Source: Algoriphagus aquimarinus
GTDB taxonomy: Bacteria > Bacteroidota > Bacteroidia > Cytophagales > Cyclobacteriaceae
Reading direction: 5' to 3'
DNA: 64,000 nt
Assembly: GCF_900112005.1 (NCBI RefSeq)
Contig: NZ_FOKK01000011.1
Location: 62,001 to 126,000, forward strand
Part shown: piece by piece, positions 26,741 through 35,879 of the stretch
How positions within the stretch are numbered: the first letter of the stretch is position 1
Layout: each line of letters starts with the position of its first letter
The notes under the pieces: generated by a model
What the model was told of the DNA's origin: nothing
The model's database searches: none
The model's input: the letters and a program-made list of their open reading frames with translations, nothing else
Position numbers and translations under genes: made by a program

Positions 26741-29131
26741 ATGAACGAAAACAACCCTTCTACACAGGAACTCAATAAAGCCGAAGGCAAATTGATGGAT
26801 TCTGTATTGGGGGAATTTCAGGAATTCAATACAGGATTAGCGTCTCAATCTTCGGCAGAAGAACTCTACTCCTACCTCTTCAACACTGGTACTACGTTAC
26901 TTGAGTCCTACACCCTAGCGGGGGACACTTGCCTCGATACTTCGGGAAAGAATGCTGAAGTAACTGATCCGGATCATTATCTCGTTCACTTCTCCTACCC
27001 TGATCGATTCAAATCAATTATTCTGCTGGTACGGGATGTCTTACTGCAACTCAGCATTGCTAATCTTCGCGCTCTAGAGAATCTAGTGTCAGAGGAGACG
27101 GTGATTGATCACTTCGGGAAATCCAAAGAACTTCTACACACCGAATTAGAACAATGCCTCAACTACTTCAAGGTTGAGCGCAAAAGCCTGCTTGAAAAAC
27201 CTGAAGTTCTCAAGCGGAAATTGGAATCAGTGCAGCACTTTTCCAATCCATGGAAAACCTATGCTTTGCAGTTTGAAACCATTTTGGGTCAATTCAAGGA
27301 AATCGATCTCAGTTATACTCGTCTGGAACAGACTATTACTCAATACAGACTTATTCGGGAGATGATACTCCAGATGAGAGCGGATGTTCAGAAAACCAAC
27401 TCCTTATTGAAAACCAAAGCTGATCTATGTCTTACTGGGCTTGAAAACATCAGTGAATTACAGCAGCTAAACGATACAATTAAGTCATTTGAAGATCTAA
27501 TCACTTCAGGCATCAGTCAGGAGATCCGGCCCGAAAGCACGATTCGCGATCTGGAAGACTCTGTAGACAAACTCCCCTCACTCTCTGTTCCTGTAGGCGC
27601 TCAGGAGGGATACTTGATTTTGAAAAAGATAGATTTCAAAAAGTCTGCTGAAAAGTGGTTGGATTACGAGATCTTGCCTTACCTCTCAGATTTATGGGAT
27701 GGTCAGGAGGCTAATTTCTCACATCTTCTTAATGTCGCCACACAAATCAAAAGCAGCCTTTTGGTTGCAAAAAAAACGCAGCAACTCACAAGTTTTCATG
27801 GGGAGATTTCTTCTCTAAAAGCAATCAACTTAGAGCAGAAAAACACTATTCTACAAAGTGAAGAGGCGGTTGTTCATATAGAAAAGGAACTTGAATTGAA
27901 ATTCAAAGTGACTGAAATCTATAAGGAAGAAGAATACCTCAAAGTCCCTTTACAGACCAATTTCTCACTTTTATCGAATAGCAAGCCTGGGAACTTCAGG
28001 TACTTTTCAGCACAAGTAGCGCAGCTTTTCAAAAATGTAGGGAAACAAGTAAAGGACGTTCAGGAAAAAACACCACATCAGCGGTTAGAAATAGCCTTGG
28101 AGATTCTGGAAACGAGAAACGAGAAAGAAACACCGGACCACTACCACTCCTTGTTTTTAAACAAGAATTTCATCGGTGATCTGTTTTTAGTAAAACGAAA
28201 GCAACAAGAAGAAGCGCTGGAGAAAATCATTCCATACTGGAAAAAAGGCCAAAACCGCTCCCTTGCTGTTATTGGAGACCCACTTACCGGTAAGTCCACA
28301 CTTTTGGAATACGCTACCCATCAATTCAAGTCTAATGATGTGCATTATCTGACTCCGGGTGGAGAGATCAGCATCGAGGGCAGAAAACTCAAAATGGGTA
28401 GAAACTTAGAAGAAGTTTTAAGCTTCGTCAAAAGATCTATCAGTAATTCAAAACCTATTCTGGTCTTAGATGATCTTCACCTTTGGCGTGATTCAGATCG
28501 CTCACTACTCACCAATGTCACATCACTGGTTGATTTCATGAGTCTGAATGCTTCCAAAGTATTTGTAATTGTCGCTATTACTAATGCACTTCGATTACAC
28601 TTAGATACCAGAATCGCATTTTCGCAAAGCTTCACAAATCTTCTGGACACGAATCTTTCCACATCCGACGAGATATACAAAGCAGTCATGTTACGTCATG
28701 GAGCATCTCATCGCACCTTATTTGAGAAAGAAGGCAAGGTGATGAACGATGGACAACTGAGAAAAAGAATTGGATGGTTAACAAAAAAATTCGATTTTAA
28801 CATCGGAGCCGTTTTGCAGGCTTGGATATTCTGTACTGATGTGCAGGAGGATAGCACTATCCAATTTTCAGAGAAAGAAACTCATCTCAATGATTTCCTC
28901 TCCACTACAGAACTTCTAATCTTAAAAAACTGCTTGCTCTTCGGCTACAGCAGCGATCTTGAACTCAAAAATTTGTTTACCAACAGATACGAATCAGAGT
29001 ACAAACCTGCCATACGAAAACTCCTAAACATTGGTATTTTGGATCGAGATCCTAATGGCTATTTGATAGTGAAAAACACAGTAAGACAGGATCTTTACTC
29101 CATTTTGAAATACAGAGAATTACTCGCTTAA
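26741..29131 (+). CDS. Large coiled-coil P-loop NTPase, unknown family
   Basis: 796 residues, soluble. The first about 480 residues are long Leu/Glu/Lys-rich helices without a recognised domain. Then comes a P-loop ATPase: Walker A GDPLTGKST at 512-520, Walker B PILVLDDLHLW near 572-582, a sensor-like VFVIVAITN strand, and a C-terminal winged-helix-like part (about 690-796). The layout recalls STAND or MalT/AAA-type ATPases whose helical arm senses or binds a partner. The stop codon is five bases from the start of the MscS-like gene, so the ATPase and two membrane proteins form one operon; it may energise, gate or sense through them. I cannot assign a known family. Confidence 0.7.
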   Translation: MNENNPSTQELNKAEGKLMDSVLGEFQEFNTGLASQSSAEELYSYLFNTGTTLLESYTLAGDTCLDTSGKNAEVTDPDHYLVHFSYPDRFKSIILLVRDVLLQLSIANLRALENLVSEETVIDHFGKSKELLHTELEQCLNYFKVERKSLLEKPEVLKRKLESVQHFSNPWKTYALQFETILGQFKEIDLSYTRLEQTITQYRLIREMILQMRADVQKTNSLLKTKADLCLTGLENISELQQLNDTIKSFEDLITSGISQEIRPESTIRDLEDSVDKLPSLSVPVGAQEGYLILKKIDFKKSAEKWLDYEILPYLSDLWDGQEANFSHLLNVATQIKSSLLVAKKTQQLTSFHGEISSLKAINLEQKNTILQSEEAVVHIEKELELKFKVTEIYKEEEYLKVPLQTNFSLLSNSKPGNFRYFSAQVAQLFKNVGKQVKDVQEKTPHQRLEIALEILETRNEKETPDHYHSLFLNKNFIGDLFLVKRKQQEEALEKIIPYWKKGQNRSLAVIGDPLTGKSTLLEYATHQFKSNDVHYLTPGGEISIEGRKLKMGRNLEEVLSFVKRSISNSKPILVLDDLHLWRDSDRSLLTNVTSLVDFMSLNASKVFVIVAITNALRLHLDTRIAFSQSFTNLLDTNLSTSDEIYKAVMLRHGASHRTLFEKEGKVMNDGQLRKRIGWLTKKFDFNIGAVLQAWIFCTDVQEDSTIQFSEKETHLNDFLSTTELLILKNCLLFGYSSDLELKNLFTNRYESEYKPAIRKLLNIGILDRDPNGYLIVKNTVRQDLYSILKYRELLA

Positions 29132-29136
29132 TAGAA

Positions 29137-29835
29137 ATGAATCACTGGAATGATCTTTACGCTTTAATCCTTATCGTCTTTGCGATCTACCTCTTCCTTA
29201 CCTTATGTTTTTTCGGATTTACTCGATATTTGAAAAAAAGAAGGATCAACAAAAGGTATTTAGCCTTAGTCAAAAAAATTCGGCTTTTCTATAAGCCGAT
29301 TGCATGGCTGGTTGTCATTGGCGGTTTTGTAGCATTAGATCCTGTGACACACGGATTGATAATACTATTGGTAGCTGGATTCGGCTACAAGCAATTGGGA
29401 AATTATATCAGTGGCCTCTTTATTCGAGCCAGTCCTCTGCTTGCAAAAGACACACTTGTGAGGGCTGGAAAGATCCACGGCAGGATCAATCGCATAGGAA
29501 GTTTAGGAATGGTACTTGGTACCGACCAGGGTGAACGATGGGTTTGGTATCATTCTTTTGACCGAACTGGCTTTACGTTAATTTCCAATCAGACTAATGT
29601 GCTTCAACGTGCGCTCTACTTACGGTCAGATCTTAGCAAGGAAAGTCTCTTGGATTTGATTTTTGATCATCCCATCCTGGCGCTCGGCAAACCTACAAAT
29701 CTGAAAGCCTCAGCAAATAAAAACACCTTCCTAATGCATTACACTCTTGTAAAGGGTGCGCGACACGAAGATTTTATAAACTACTTGCATGACCACGACG
29801 TCATGACTTATTCTACTGAAAACTTTGACGCCTAA
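29137..29835 (+). CDS. MscS-like small membrane protein
   Basis: 232 residues with about three hydrophobic helices (8-30, 52-70, 70-98) and a soluble C-terminal half. The last helix and loop, GYKQLGNYISGLFIRASPLLAKDTL, matches the MscS pore helix and its entry into the beta domain (compare GN..SG..I), followed by GKIHGRINRIGSLGMVLGTDQGE like the MscS beta barrel (G.v..Ig.r...l.t.dg). It is shorter than most MscS channels (about 286 aa). Its stop overlaps the start of the antiporter gene by one base (TAATG), implying coupling. The ion-channel role is inferred from the motif only. Confidence 0.65.
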   Translation: MNHWNDLYALILIVFAIYLFLTLCFFGFTRYLKKRRINKRYLALVKKIRLFYKPIAWLVVIGGFVALDPVTHGLIILLVAGFGYKQLGNYISGLFIRASPLLAKDTLVRAGKIHGRINRIGSLGMVLGTDQGERWVWYHSFDRTGFTLISNQTNVLQRALYLRSDLSKESLLDLIFDHPILALGKPTNLKASANKNTFLMHYTLVKGARHEDFINYLHDHDVMTYSTENFDA

Positions 29836-31112
29836 TGGAAATTATCTCCTCATATAATCTGATCATTGAGTTTTCGGTGATTATTATTTTATCCTTCCTT
29901 TTCAACGGCTTGTCGAAAAAAACCAATATCCCTGCGGTATTGATGCTGATAGCTTTGGGAGTGATTCTACAATACATCCTGCAGTATTTTACTACTGAGA
30001 CAATAGACTTTTTCCCATTTTTGGAGGTTCTGGGCATAGTAGGATTGATCATGATCGTGCTGGAAGCTGCACTGGAACTGGAACTTAAGCGTGAGAAGCT
30101 AATTCCCATTCTGAAGTCACTAGCTATCGCGTTGATCGGACTAGGCCTTTCCACTTGGGCAGCTGCAAGTATCCTCTATTACTTCATTCCGGATATGTCC
30201 ATGCAGTCAGCTTGGCTATATGCTACGCCTCTGTCTATTCTGTCGAGTGCTATCATCATTCCGAGTGTGATTGGGCTGAAAAGTAAAAAACGGGAGTTTC
30301 ATATCTATGAAAGCACCTTTTCAGATATTATAGGAATTATGCTTTTTTACTTTCTGACTGGAAAGTTAAACCCTGCTGAAGATTCCGGATTGGTTGGATT
30401 TGGAGGAAATTTCCTACTTACTATTACCATCTCTCTCATCGCGAGTTATGCGATTATTTTGATTTTCCAGAATATCAAAAGCAACGTCAAACTATTCCTT
30501 ATGATCGCGGTGCTGCTTTTACTCTATGCGTTAGGCAAAAAGATGCACCTTTCCTCACTGATAATTATTTTGATTTTTGGTCTGGTCATCGCCAATATGA
30601 AGTTGTTTTTTAAAGGACGTCTTTCGCGCTTGCTGGATTATGAAAAAGCACATCAAATTTACCATCAGTTGCACACGATTACGGGTGAAACTGCATTTGT
30701 CGTACGCACGCTATTCTTTGTAATTTTTGGACTTACTATTACCATTACCTCCCTGTTTAATATGCAGGTAGCCTTAATTAGTAGCATGCTGATTGGATCG
30801 ATATATGGAATTCGAATCATTCTGCTTCTGATTTTTGAAGGAAAAGACATTATCCCTCAGGCATTTATAGCACCTAGAGGTTTGATCACTGTTTTACTTT
30901 TTTATGCCATCCCTGAGGAGGCTGAGGTAGCAGGTTTCGAACCAGGCATATTACTTTTTGTGATTATCGGAACGAGTTTGATTATGACTTTCGCGATGAT
31001 TTACGAAAAAAGACGCTCCTCCAAAGCCGTTGATCTGGCGAGTAGTAGAACTGTAGGTTCCGTCAAATGGAAGGTGCCAAGTGTCATAGAAAATGATGAA
31101 AAAACTAGCTAA
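29835..31112 (+). CDS. CPA-type cation:proton antiporter
   Basis: 425 residues with about eleven to twelve hydrophobic helices and no large soluble regulatory domain. The fold start (FNGLSKKTNIPAVLMLIALGVILQYILQ), a conserved VLEAALELEL stretch where CPA proteins carry a gate helix, and IAPRGLITVLLFYAIP near residue 350 (compare the APRGL motif of CPA antiporters) support a monovalent cation/proton antiporter. It is the third gene of the operon that begins at 26741. The C-terminus lacks a TrkA or KTN domain, so nucleotide control could come from the ATPase encoded upstream; this is inference. Confidence 0.85.
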   Translation: MEIISSYNLIIEFSVIIILSFLFNGLSKKTNIPAVLMLIALGVILQYILQYFTTETIDFFPFLEVLGIVGLIMIVLEAALELELKREKLIPILKSLAIALIGLGLSTWAAASILYYFIPDMSMQSAWLYATPLSILSSAIIIPSVIGLKSKKREFHIYESTFSDIIGIMLFYFLTGKLNPAEDSGLVGFGGNFLLTITISLIASYAIILIFQNIKSNVKLFLMIAVLLLLYALGKKMHLSSLIIILIFGLVIANMKLFFKGRLSRLLDYEKAHQIYHQLHTITGETAFVVRTLFFVIFGLTITITSLFNMQVALISSMLIGSIYGIRIILLLIFEGKDIIPQAFIAPRGLITVLLFYAIPEEAEVAGFEPGILLFVIIGTSLIMTFAMIYEKRRSSKAVDLASSRTVGSVKWKVPSVIENDEKTS

Positions 31113-31275
31113 ACCAAGCCATACTGGCTTAGCTGGCAGTTTTTCATTTCTCCCTTTTATCACTACTCCTACATTCGAATATCAGCCATTACTCATGTCA
31201 AATAGGCATTTAAGAACATTTTGGGTTGGCGACTTCAAAGATTTGTCGTAATCTTAATTTTTGACCCAAAATACT

Positions 31276-33612
31276 ATGAAAAAGTTACTGCTAAGCACCC
31301 TGCTTACACTTGCTCTATACAATTTCACTCTTGCCCAATCCTCTTCAATTCTTTGGTATAATCAGCCGGCAGTGGAGTGGGAAGAGGCTTTACCCGTAGG
31401 GAATGGCCGGCTAGGAGCAATGGTGATGGGTCTTCCTGGTCAAGAACACCTGCAGCTAAATGAGGATTCTCTCTGGCCGGGTGGATATGATGACTGGGGA
31501 TTGGCAGATGGTAAAAGAGCCGATTTGGATCAAATCAGAGCCTATCTACTAGCTGGAGAAAACAAGAAATCAGATTCACTTTTGGTATTGAAATTCTCTA
31601 GAAAAGGAGTCACCCGATCACACCAAACTATGGGTGACCTATGGTTTAACTTCGACTGGATCGAGACCAAAAACTACAGAAGAAGCCTAAATCTTGAGAC
31701 TGCTACAGTTCTCACCCAATTCATAAGTGAAGGCTACGAAGTCAGTCAAGAAGTGATAGCTTCTGTACCAGATGATGCCTTGGTCATAAGATTTAAGACT
31801 ACTCACCCAAAAGGCTTCAACGGTCAAATCACCATGAGTCGTCCACTGGACAATGGCTTTGCAACAGCAAAAACCAAAGCACTAAACGACAGTCAGCTGG
31901 AAATGTCGGGCATGGTCACTCAGCGCGGTGGACAGTTGGATTCCAAACCTATTGAGATTTTGAATGGTGTGAAGTTTCGCACATTACTATTCGCACAGAA
32001 TCAATCTGGAGACATTTCTACTTCTGATTCATCATTAGTGATATCCGGTGCAAAGGAATTCACTCTTAAGTTGGTCTCAGAAACTTCCTTTTACCATGAG
32101 GATTTTGAGGCAGAAGCAGAGCGTCAGCTAGAAAAAATACAGTTGAAAAGCTGGGGGCAGATTCTTCATTCACATCAAAGTGAATATGCTTCCTGGTTTG
32201 AGCGTATGAGCTTACAGCTGGGTGCTGACATACCGGATAATATTGCTTCTGATGAGCGAATTAGTCGCGTGAAGAATGGAGAAGTAGATTTACATCTGGA
32301 GAAGCTTCTGTTTGATTATGGCAGATACCTATTGATTTCATCCAGTAGACCAGGCACTAATCCGGCAAACTTGCAGGGACTTTGGAACAAGCATATCGCA
32401 GCTCCATGGAATGCGGATTATCATGTGAACATCAACCTGCAAATGAATTACTGGCCTGCGGATGTCACCAATTTAAGTGGATTAAACCAGCCACTTTTTG
32501 ATTTTATAGATGGAGTAATAGAAAATGGAAAAAGTGCAGCCAAGGATAATTTTGATATGGCTGGTTCCATGGTTCCACATACCACAGACCTTTGGCAAGT
32601 TGCATTTTTACGCGCGGCTACTGCCTATTGGGGGAGTTGGATTGGAGCTGGAGGATGGATAGGAAGACATTATTGGGAATATTATTTATTTACTCAGGAC
32701 AAGAAATTTCTCGAAGAACGCACCTACCCTGCTCTGGAAGCAATATCAGCATTCTATTCTGACTGGTTGGTGGAATATCCAAAAGACGGAACTTTGGTCT
32801 CCTCTCCTTCCACCTCACCAGAGAATCAATTTATCAATGCGAAAGGAGAAACAGTTGCCTCCACCATGGGAGCAGCGATGGATCAGCAGATTATCGCAGA
32901 CGTATTTAGTAATTATTTGAAAGCATCTGAGCTTCTTGGTAAGGATACTCCGCTTCGCAGAAAAGTAACTGCTCAACTAGGTAATCTTCGCCCAGGCGTG
33001 CAGATAGCAGAAGACGGAAGAATACTCGAATGGGATCAGCCCTATGAAGAAAGTGAGAAGGGCCATCGTCACATGTCTCACCTGTATGCTTTCCACCCAG
33101 GAGATGCCATTACATTCAGCGCAACTCCAGAGGCATTTGCCGCGGTACGCAAAACCCTTGAATTCAGGCTGGCAAATGGCGGCGCAGGAACCGGCTGGTC
33201 ACGTGCTTGGCTAATCAATTTCTCCGCAAGATTATTGGATGGAGAAATGGCCCATGAGCATATACAAAAGCTACTTTCTCAGTCACTCTACACTAACCTA
33301 TTTGACGGCCATCCACCTTTTCAAATCGATGGTAATTTTGGCTATACGGCTGGTGTAGCAGAGATGCTGATCCAATCGCATGAAACTGGAATGATTCGCC
33401 TACTACCTGCTTTGCCAAAGGCATGGGCAAGTGGAAGTGTGAAAGGGTTAAAGGCCAGAGGAAATTATACAATCGACATGACATGGGCAGATGGCGAACT
33501 CAAAACATGCCGAATTCATGCTGGAAAAAGCGGTAAAGTCATGGTTTATTATGATGGATCTGAAATGGATTTGGATCTGGAAAAAGGACAAAGCTTTGAG
33601 ATAGAATTATAA
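31276..33612 (+). CDS. Secreted GH95 alpha-L-fucosidase-like glycoside hydrolase
   Basis: 778 residues from the ATG at 31276 (a TTG five codons upstream is ignored), with a signal peptide ending near LAQSS. It shows the GH95 marks: N-terminal LWYNQPAVEWEEALPVGNGRLGAM, the (alpha/alpha)6 barrel with HVNINLQMNYWPA whose two Asn are catalytic in the characterised fucosidase, SPSTSPENQF near the catalytic Glu, and IDGNFGYTAGVAEML. GH95 enzymes remove alpha-1,2-linked fucose or galactose from host glycans or algal polysaccharides. There is no adjacent SusC/SusD pair, so it is not in a classical polysaccharide-utilisation locus here. Confidence 0.92.
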   Translation: MKKLLLSTLLTLALYNFTLAQSSSILWYNQPAVEWEEALPVGNGRLGAMVMGLPGQEHLQLNEDSLWPGGYDDWGLADGKRADLDQIRAYLLAGENKKSDSLLVLKFSRKGVTRSHQTMGDLWFNFDWIETKNYRRSLNLETATVLTQFISEGYEVSQEVIASVPDDALVIRFKTTHPKGFNGQITMSRPLDNGFATAKTKALNDSQLEMSGMVTQRGGQLDSKPIEILNGVKFRTLLFAQNQSGDISTSDSSLVISGAKEFTLKLVSETSFYHEDFEAEAERQLEKIQLKSWGQILHSHQSEYASWFERMSLQLGADIPDNIASDERISRVKNGEVDLHLEKLLFDYGRYLLISSSRPGTNPANLQGLWNKHIAAPWNADYHVNINLQMNYWPADVTNLSGLNQPLFDFIDGVIENGKSAAKDNFDMAGSMVPHTTDLWQVAFLRAATAYWGSWIGAGGWIGRHYWEYYLFTQDKKFLEERTYPALEAISAFYSDWLVEYPKDGTLVSSPSTSPENQFINAKGETVASTMGAAMDQQIIADVFSNYLKASELLGKDTPLRRKVTAQLGNLRPGVQIAEDGRILEWDQPYEESEKGHRHMSHLYAFHPGDAITFSATPEAFAAVRKTLEFRLANGGAGTGWSRAWLINFSARLLDGEMAHEHIQKLLSQSLYTNLFDGHPPFQIDGNFGYTAGVAEMLIQSHETGMIRLLPALPKAWASGSVKGLKARGNYTIDMTWADGELKTCRIHAGKSGKVMVYYDGSEMDLDLEKGQSFEIEL

Positions 33613-33706
33613 AGTCAGCATAACTCAACTAAATATCTCAGCAAATAAAACAGATCTTTGCCTTACTAAAAGCAATAATCATGGATGCTATCGCTAAATT
33701 CGACTA

Positions 33707-34834
33707 ATGATAAGAAAGTTAATTACCCTATTCCTCTTAACTATTTTTATTTGGCTTATTTGGTCTTCTTCAGGGAGAAACACCCCACTACCTGAACCAA
33801 TAAACCACATTTCCTTAGTAGAAGAAGTTAATTCTAGCGACAGCCTTTCTAGAAACATAATTGGTATTCAGCCACTGATGGATGTATCTGATTACTTTAT
33901 AGAAACTACATTCAAAGACAAAATCCGTCAATATTTAGTAGCTGCTACCAGAAAGTCCTTTATTCAGAAAAACTCAATCATAGTTTACCCTGAGTCCATA
34001 GGCACATGGCTTTTTCTACTTGGAGAAAAGCATAATATCATCCAAAAAAACACCTTTTTGGAAGCGAGAAACACACTGGTTTACAGTAATTCCTTTGATT
34101 ATATGCTTGGGTACATCAAAACCTCTGATGAAGAAGACAAGCAATTATCAGCGATCTTCCGGATGAAAGCCAAGTCCATGCTAAGCGCCTATTATGACAC
34201 GTTCAGCGCGCTATCCAAAGAGACAAATACTTATATCGTGGCAGGATCGATCGTGCTACCTGACCCTAAAGTTGTGGACGGGGAGATTTACGTAGAACTA
34301 GGCGGACCACTTTATAATGCATCTTTCATTTTTGGTCCTGATGGATTAGTGATCGGGAATCCTATTTTGAAGGCCTTTCTTAATACATCCGAAGCACGAT
34401 ACACTTCAGCGGGGAACCCCCAAGACCTGCAGGTTTTTGACCTTCCTTTTGGTAAAACAGCAGTAATGTTGGGAACGGACAATATGTATTCTGAATCTTA
34501 TCAAAATCTAATTAAAAGCGAGGCAGAGATCTTATTGTCTCCTGCATTTTGTTACTCAGACAAAAAAATGAGTGAGAAGATCTCATCATTGGATAGTTTG
34601 GGCACTTTGACACATGCCAACAATGCATCGAATAGTGCAAAACCGGAAAGATATGAAGTCAATAAGCTACAAAGCCTTATCGAAAACACAAGTGTTCAGG
34701 TTGCAGTAGGCGTATCCATGTTTGGTGAATTGTGGGATTTGAACAACCCCAATCCTCCCATAGTAATTTTCAAAGGAGAATCCCTCCCGCTTACCCCCTC
34801 TGACCAAGGCGCCGTCTTTTCTTTCAATTTTTGA
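33707..34834 (+). CDS. Nitrilase-fold protein lacking the catalytic cysteine, membrane-anchored
   Basis: 375 residues with an N-terminal signal anchor (about 5-22). The rest follows the carbon-nitrogen hydrolase fold: IVYPESIGTW holds Glu96 (the general base), TYIVAGSIVLPD is the second strand, NPILKAFL holds Lys222, but the strand that should carry the nucleophile (usually LICYD or similar) reads VMLGTDNMYSE, with Gly256-Thr257 in place of Cys. Glu and Lys remain while the nucleophile is missing, so it is probably a non-hydrolytic member or acts by another mechanism. Lnt and amidase families share the fold. It stands alone after the GH95 gene. Confidence 0.75.
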   Translation: MIRKLITLFLLTIFIWLIWSSSGRNTPLPEPINHISLVEEVNSSDSLSRNIIGIQPLMDVSDYFIETTFKDKIRQYLVAATRKSFIQKNSIIVYPESIGTWLFLLGEKHNIIQKNTFLEARNTLVYSNSFDYMLGYIKTSDEEDKQLSAIFRMKAKSMLSAYYDTFSALSKETNTYIVAGSIVLPDPKVVDGEIYVELGGPLYNASFIFGPDGLVIGNPILKAFLNTSEARYTSAGNPQDLQVFDLPFGKTAVMLGTDNMYSESYQNLIKSEAEILLSPAFCYSDKKMSEKISSLDSLGTLTHANNASNSAKPERYEVNKLQSLIENTSVQVAVGVSMFGELWDLNNPNPPIVIFKGESLPLTPSDQGAVFSFNF

Positions 34835-35112
34835 TTACTTCAAAATCTCACTTTTCCCAATAAATAGATAAAGTAGCTACTTTATATAGATACAAGATTA
34901 CTCCTTATCGGTAAACTGTAGAAGTGCACCTAATACGTTGAGCGTTGGAGTATAGAATTTCATCGATGAAGGCTCTTTGGAAGTATTCAGTAAAAGGAAA
35001 AGCATTTCAGAAACTGAGATTAGATCAAGAAATTTAGATGTAATAGACTCATTAACATGTTGTAAGCCTAAAAGAATAGACTTAAATTACCTCAGCACTA
35101 ATTCACAAAACC

Positions 35113-35706
35113 ATGAAAACACTAGTCTCTTTTATTTGCATATGCTTGGCGGCAGCTCCAAGTTTTGCACAAGAAAAATCTGTTGCATCAAAGGAGGTAC
35201 AAATTAAAACTGCTGTCTTAGCAGCTCCAGATGAAAAACAAGCTGACGCTACTGTACTGGGATACAATGAAAGCGGAGAATTAATTGAACTTAGAAAAGG
35301 GTCCAATGGCATGATTTGTATAGCTAGCGATCCAAATGGAAAAGGCTTTAGTGTTTCTTGTTATCAGGCAGATTTGGAGCCGTTTATGATCAGAGGAAGA
35401 GAACTCAAGAAGGAAGGGAAATCATTTCAGGAAATATTTGACACCCGAGAGGCTGAAGCGAAAAGTGGCAAACTCAAAATGCCAGCTGAGGGAGCAACGC
35501 TCTTTGTACTAACAGCAGATGCTGAAAATTACAATAAGACTACCGGTGAGGTATCTGATACCTATCTGAGATATGTAGTGTATTTGCCTTGGGCAACTTC
35601 CCAAACTACGGGACTTCCTCTTAAGCCTAGTGCACCAGGCATGCCTTGGATTATGGATCCAGGTACTCATCGAGCACATATCATGATCACACCAGCTAGG
35701 GATTAA
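35113..35706 (+). CDS. Secreted protein, unknown function
   Basis: 197 residues with a signal peptide ending near SFAQE. The mature part has two cysteines in MICIASDPNGKGFSVSCYQ, an acidic, soluble character, and a C-terminal MDPGTHRAHIMITPA. No known catalytic motif. Segments such as RYVVYLPWATSQTTGLP look like a globular periplasmic or extracellular domain. I do not recognise the family. Single gene with a strong terminator. Confidence 0.75.
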   Translation: MKTLVSFICICLAAAPSFAQEKSVASKEVQIKTAVLAAPDEKQADATVLGYNESGELIELRKGSNGMICIASDPNGKGFSVSCYQADLEPFMIRGRELKKEGKSFQEIFDTREAEAKSGKLKMPAEGATLFVLTADAENYNKTTGEVSDTYLRYVVYLPWATSQTTGLPLKPSAPGMPWIMDPGTHRAHIMITPARD

Positions 35707-35724
35707 CCCTTGGAAAATTGTTTA

Positions 35725-35774
35725 AAAAAGGCTCACTGGATTTCTATTAATATAGAAACTCAGTGAGCCTTTTT
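35725..35774 (+). terminator. Rho-independent terminator of the secreted-protein gene
   Basis: AAAAAGGCTCACTG pairs with CAGTGAGCCTTTTT across a 20-base loop that itself contains TTTCTATT...ATAGAAA, so the hairpin is long; a T-tract follows. Confidence 0.85.
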
Positions 35775-35820
35775 GTGTAAGAGATCAGTTGCGCCAAAGT
35801 CAAGAATAGTCTTTTCATGA

Positions 35821-35855
35821 AACTGCCCCGCTACATCTCGGTGTAGCGGGGCAGT
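35821..35855. repeat. GC-rich perfect hairpin downstream of porP
   Basis: AACTGCCCCGCTACA and its near-exact reverse complement around a five-base loop (15-bp stem). It lies just after the stop codon of the minus-strand PorP gene and before the terminator of the plus-strand gene. It is GC-rich beyond its surroundings. On the minus strand there is only a three-T run, so it may be a transcript-end stabiliser instead of a full terminator. Confidence 0.7.
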
Positions 35856-35879
35856 TATATCCGTAGTTGGCTTTTGGTC

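Noticed and set aside
35821..35855. GC-rich hairpin as an attachment site of a mobile element
   Set aside because: No integrase, no tRNA gene and no direct repeat partner were found nearby.
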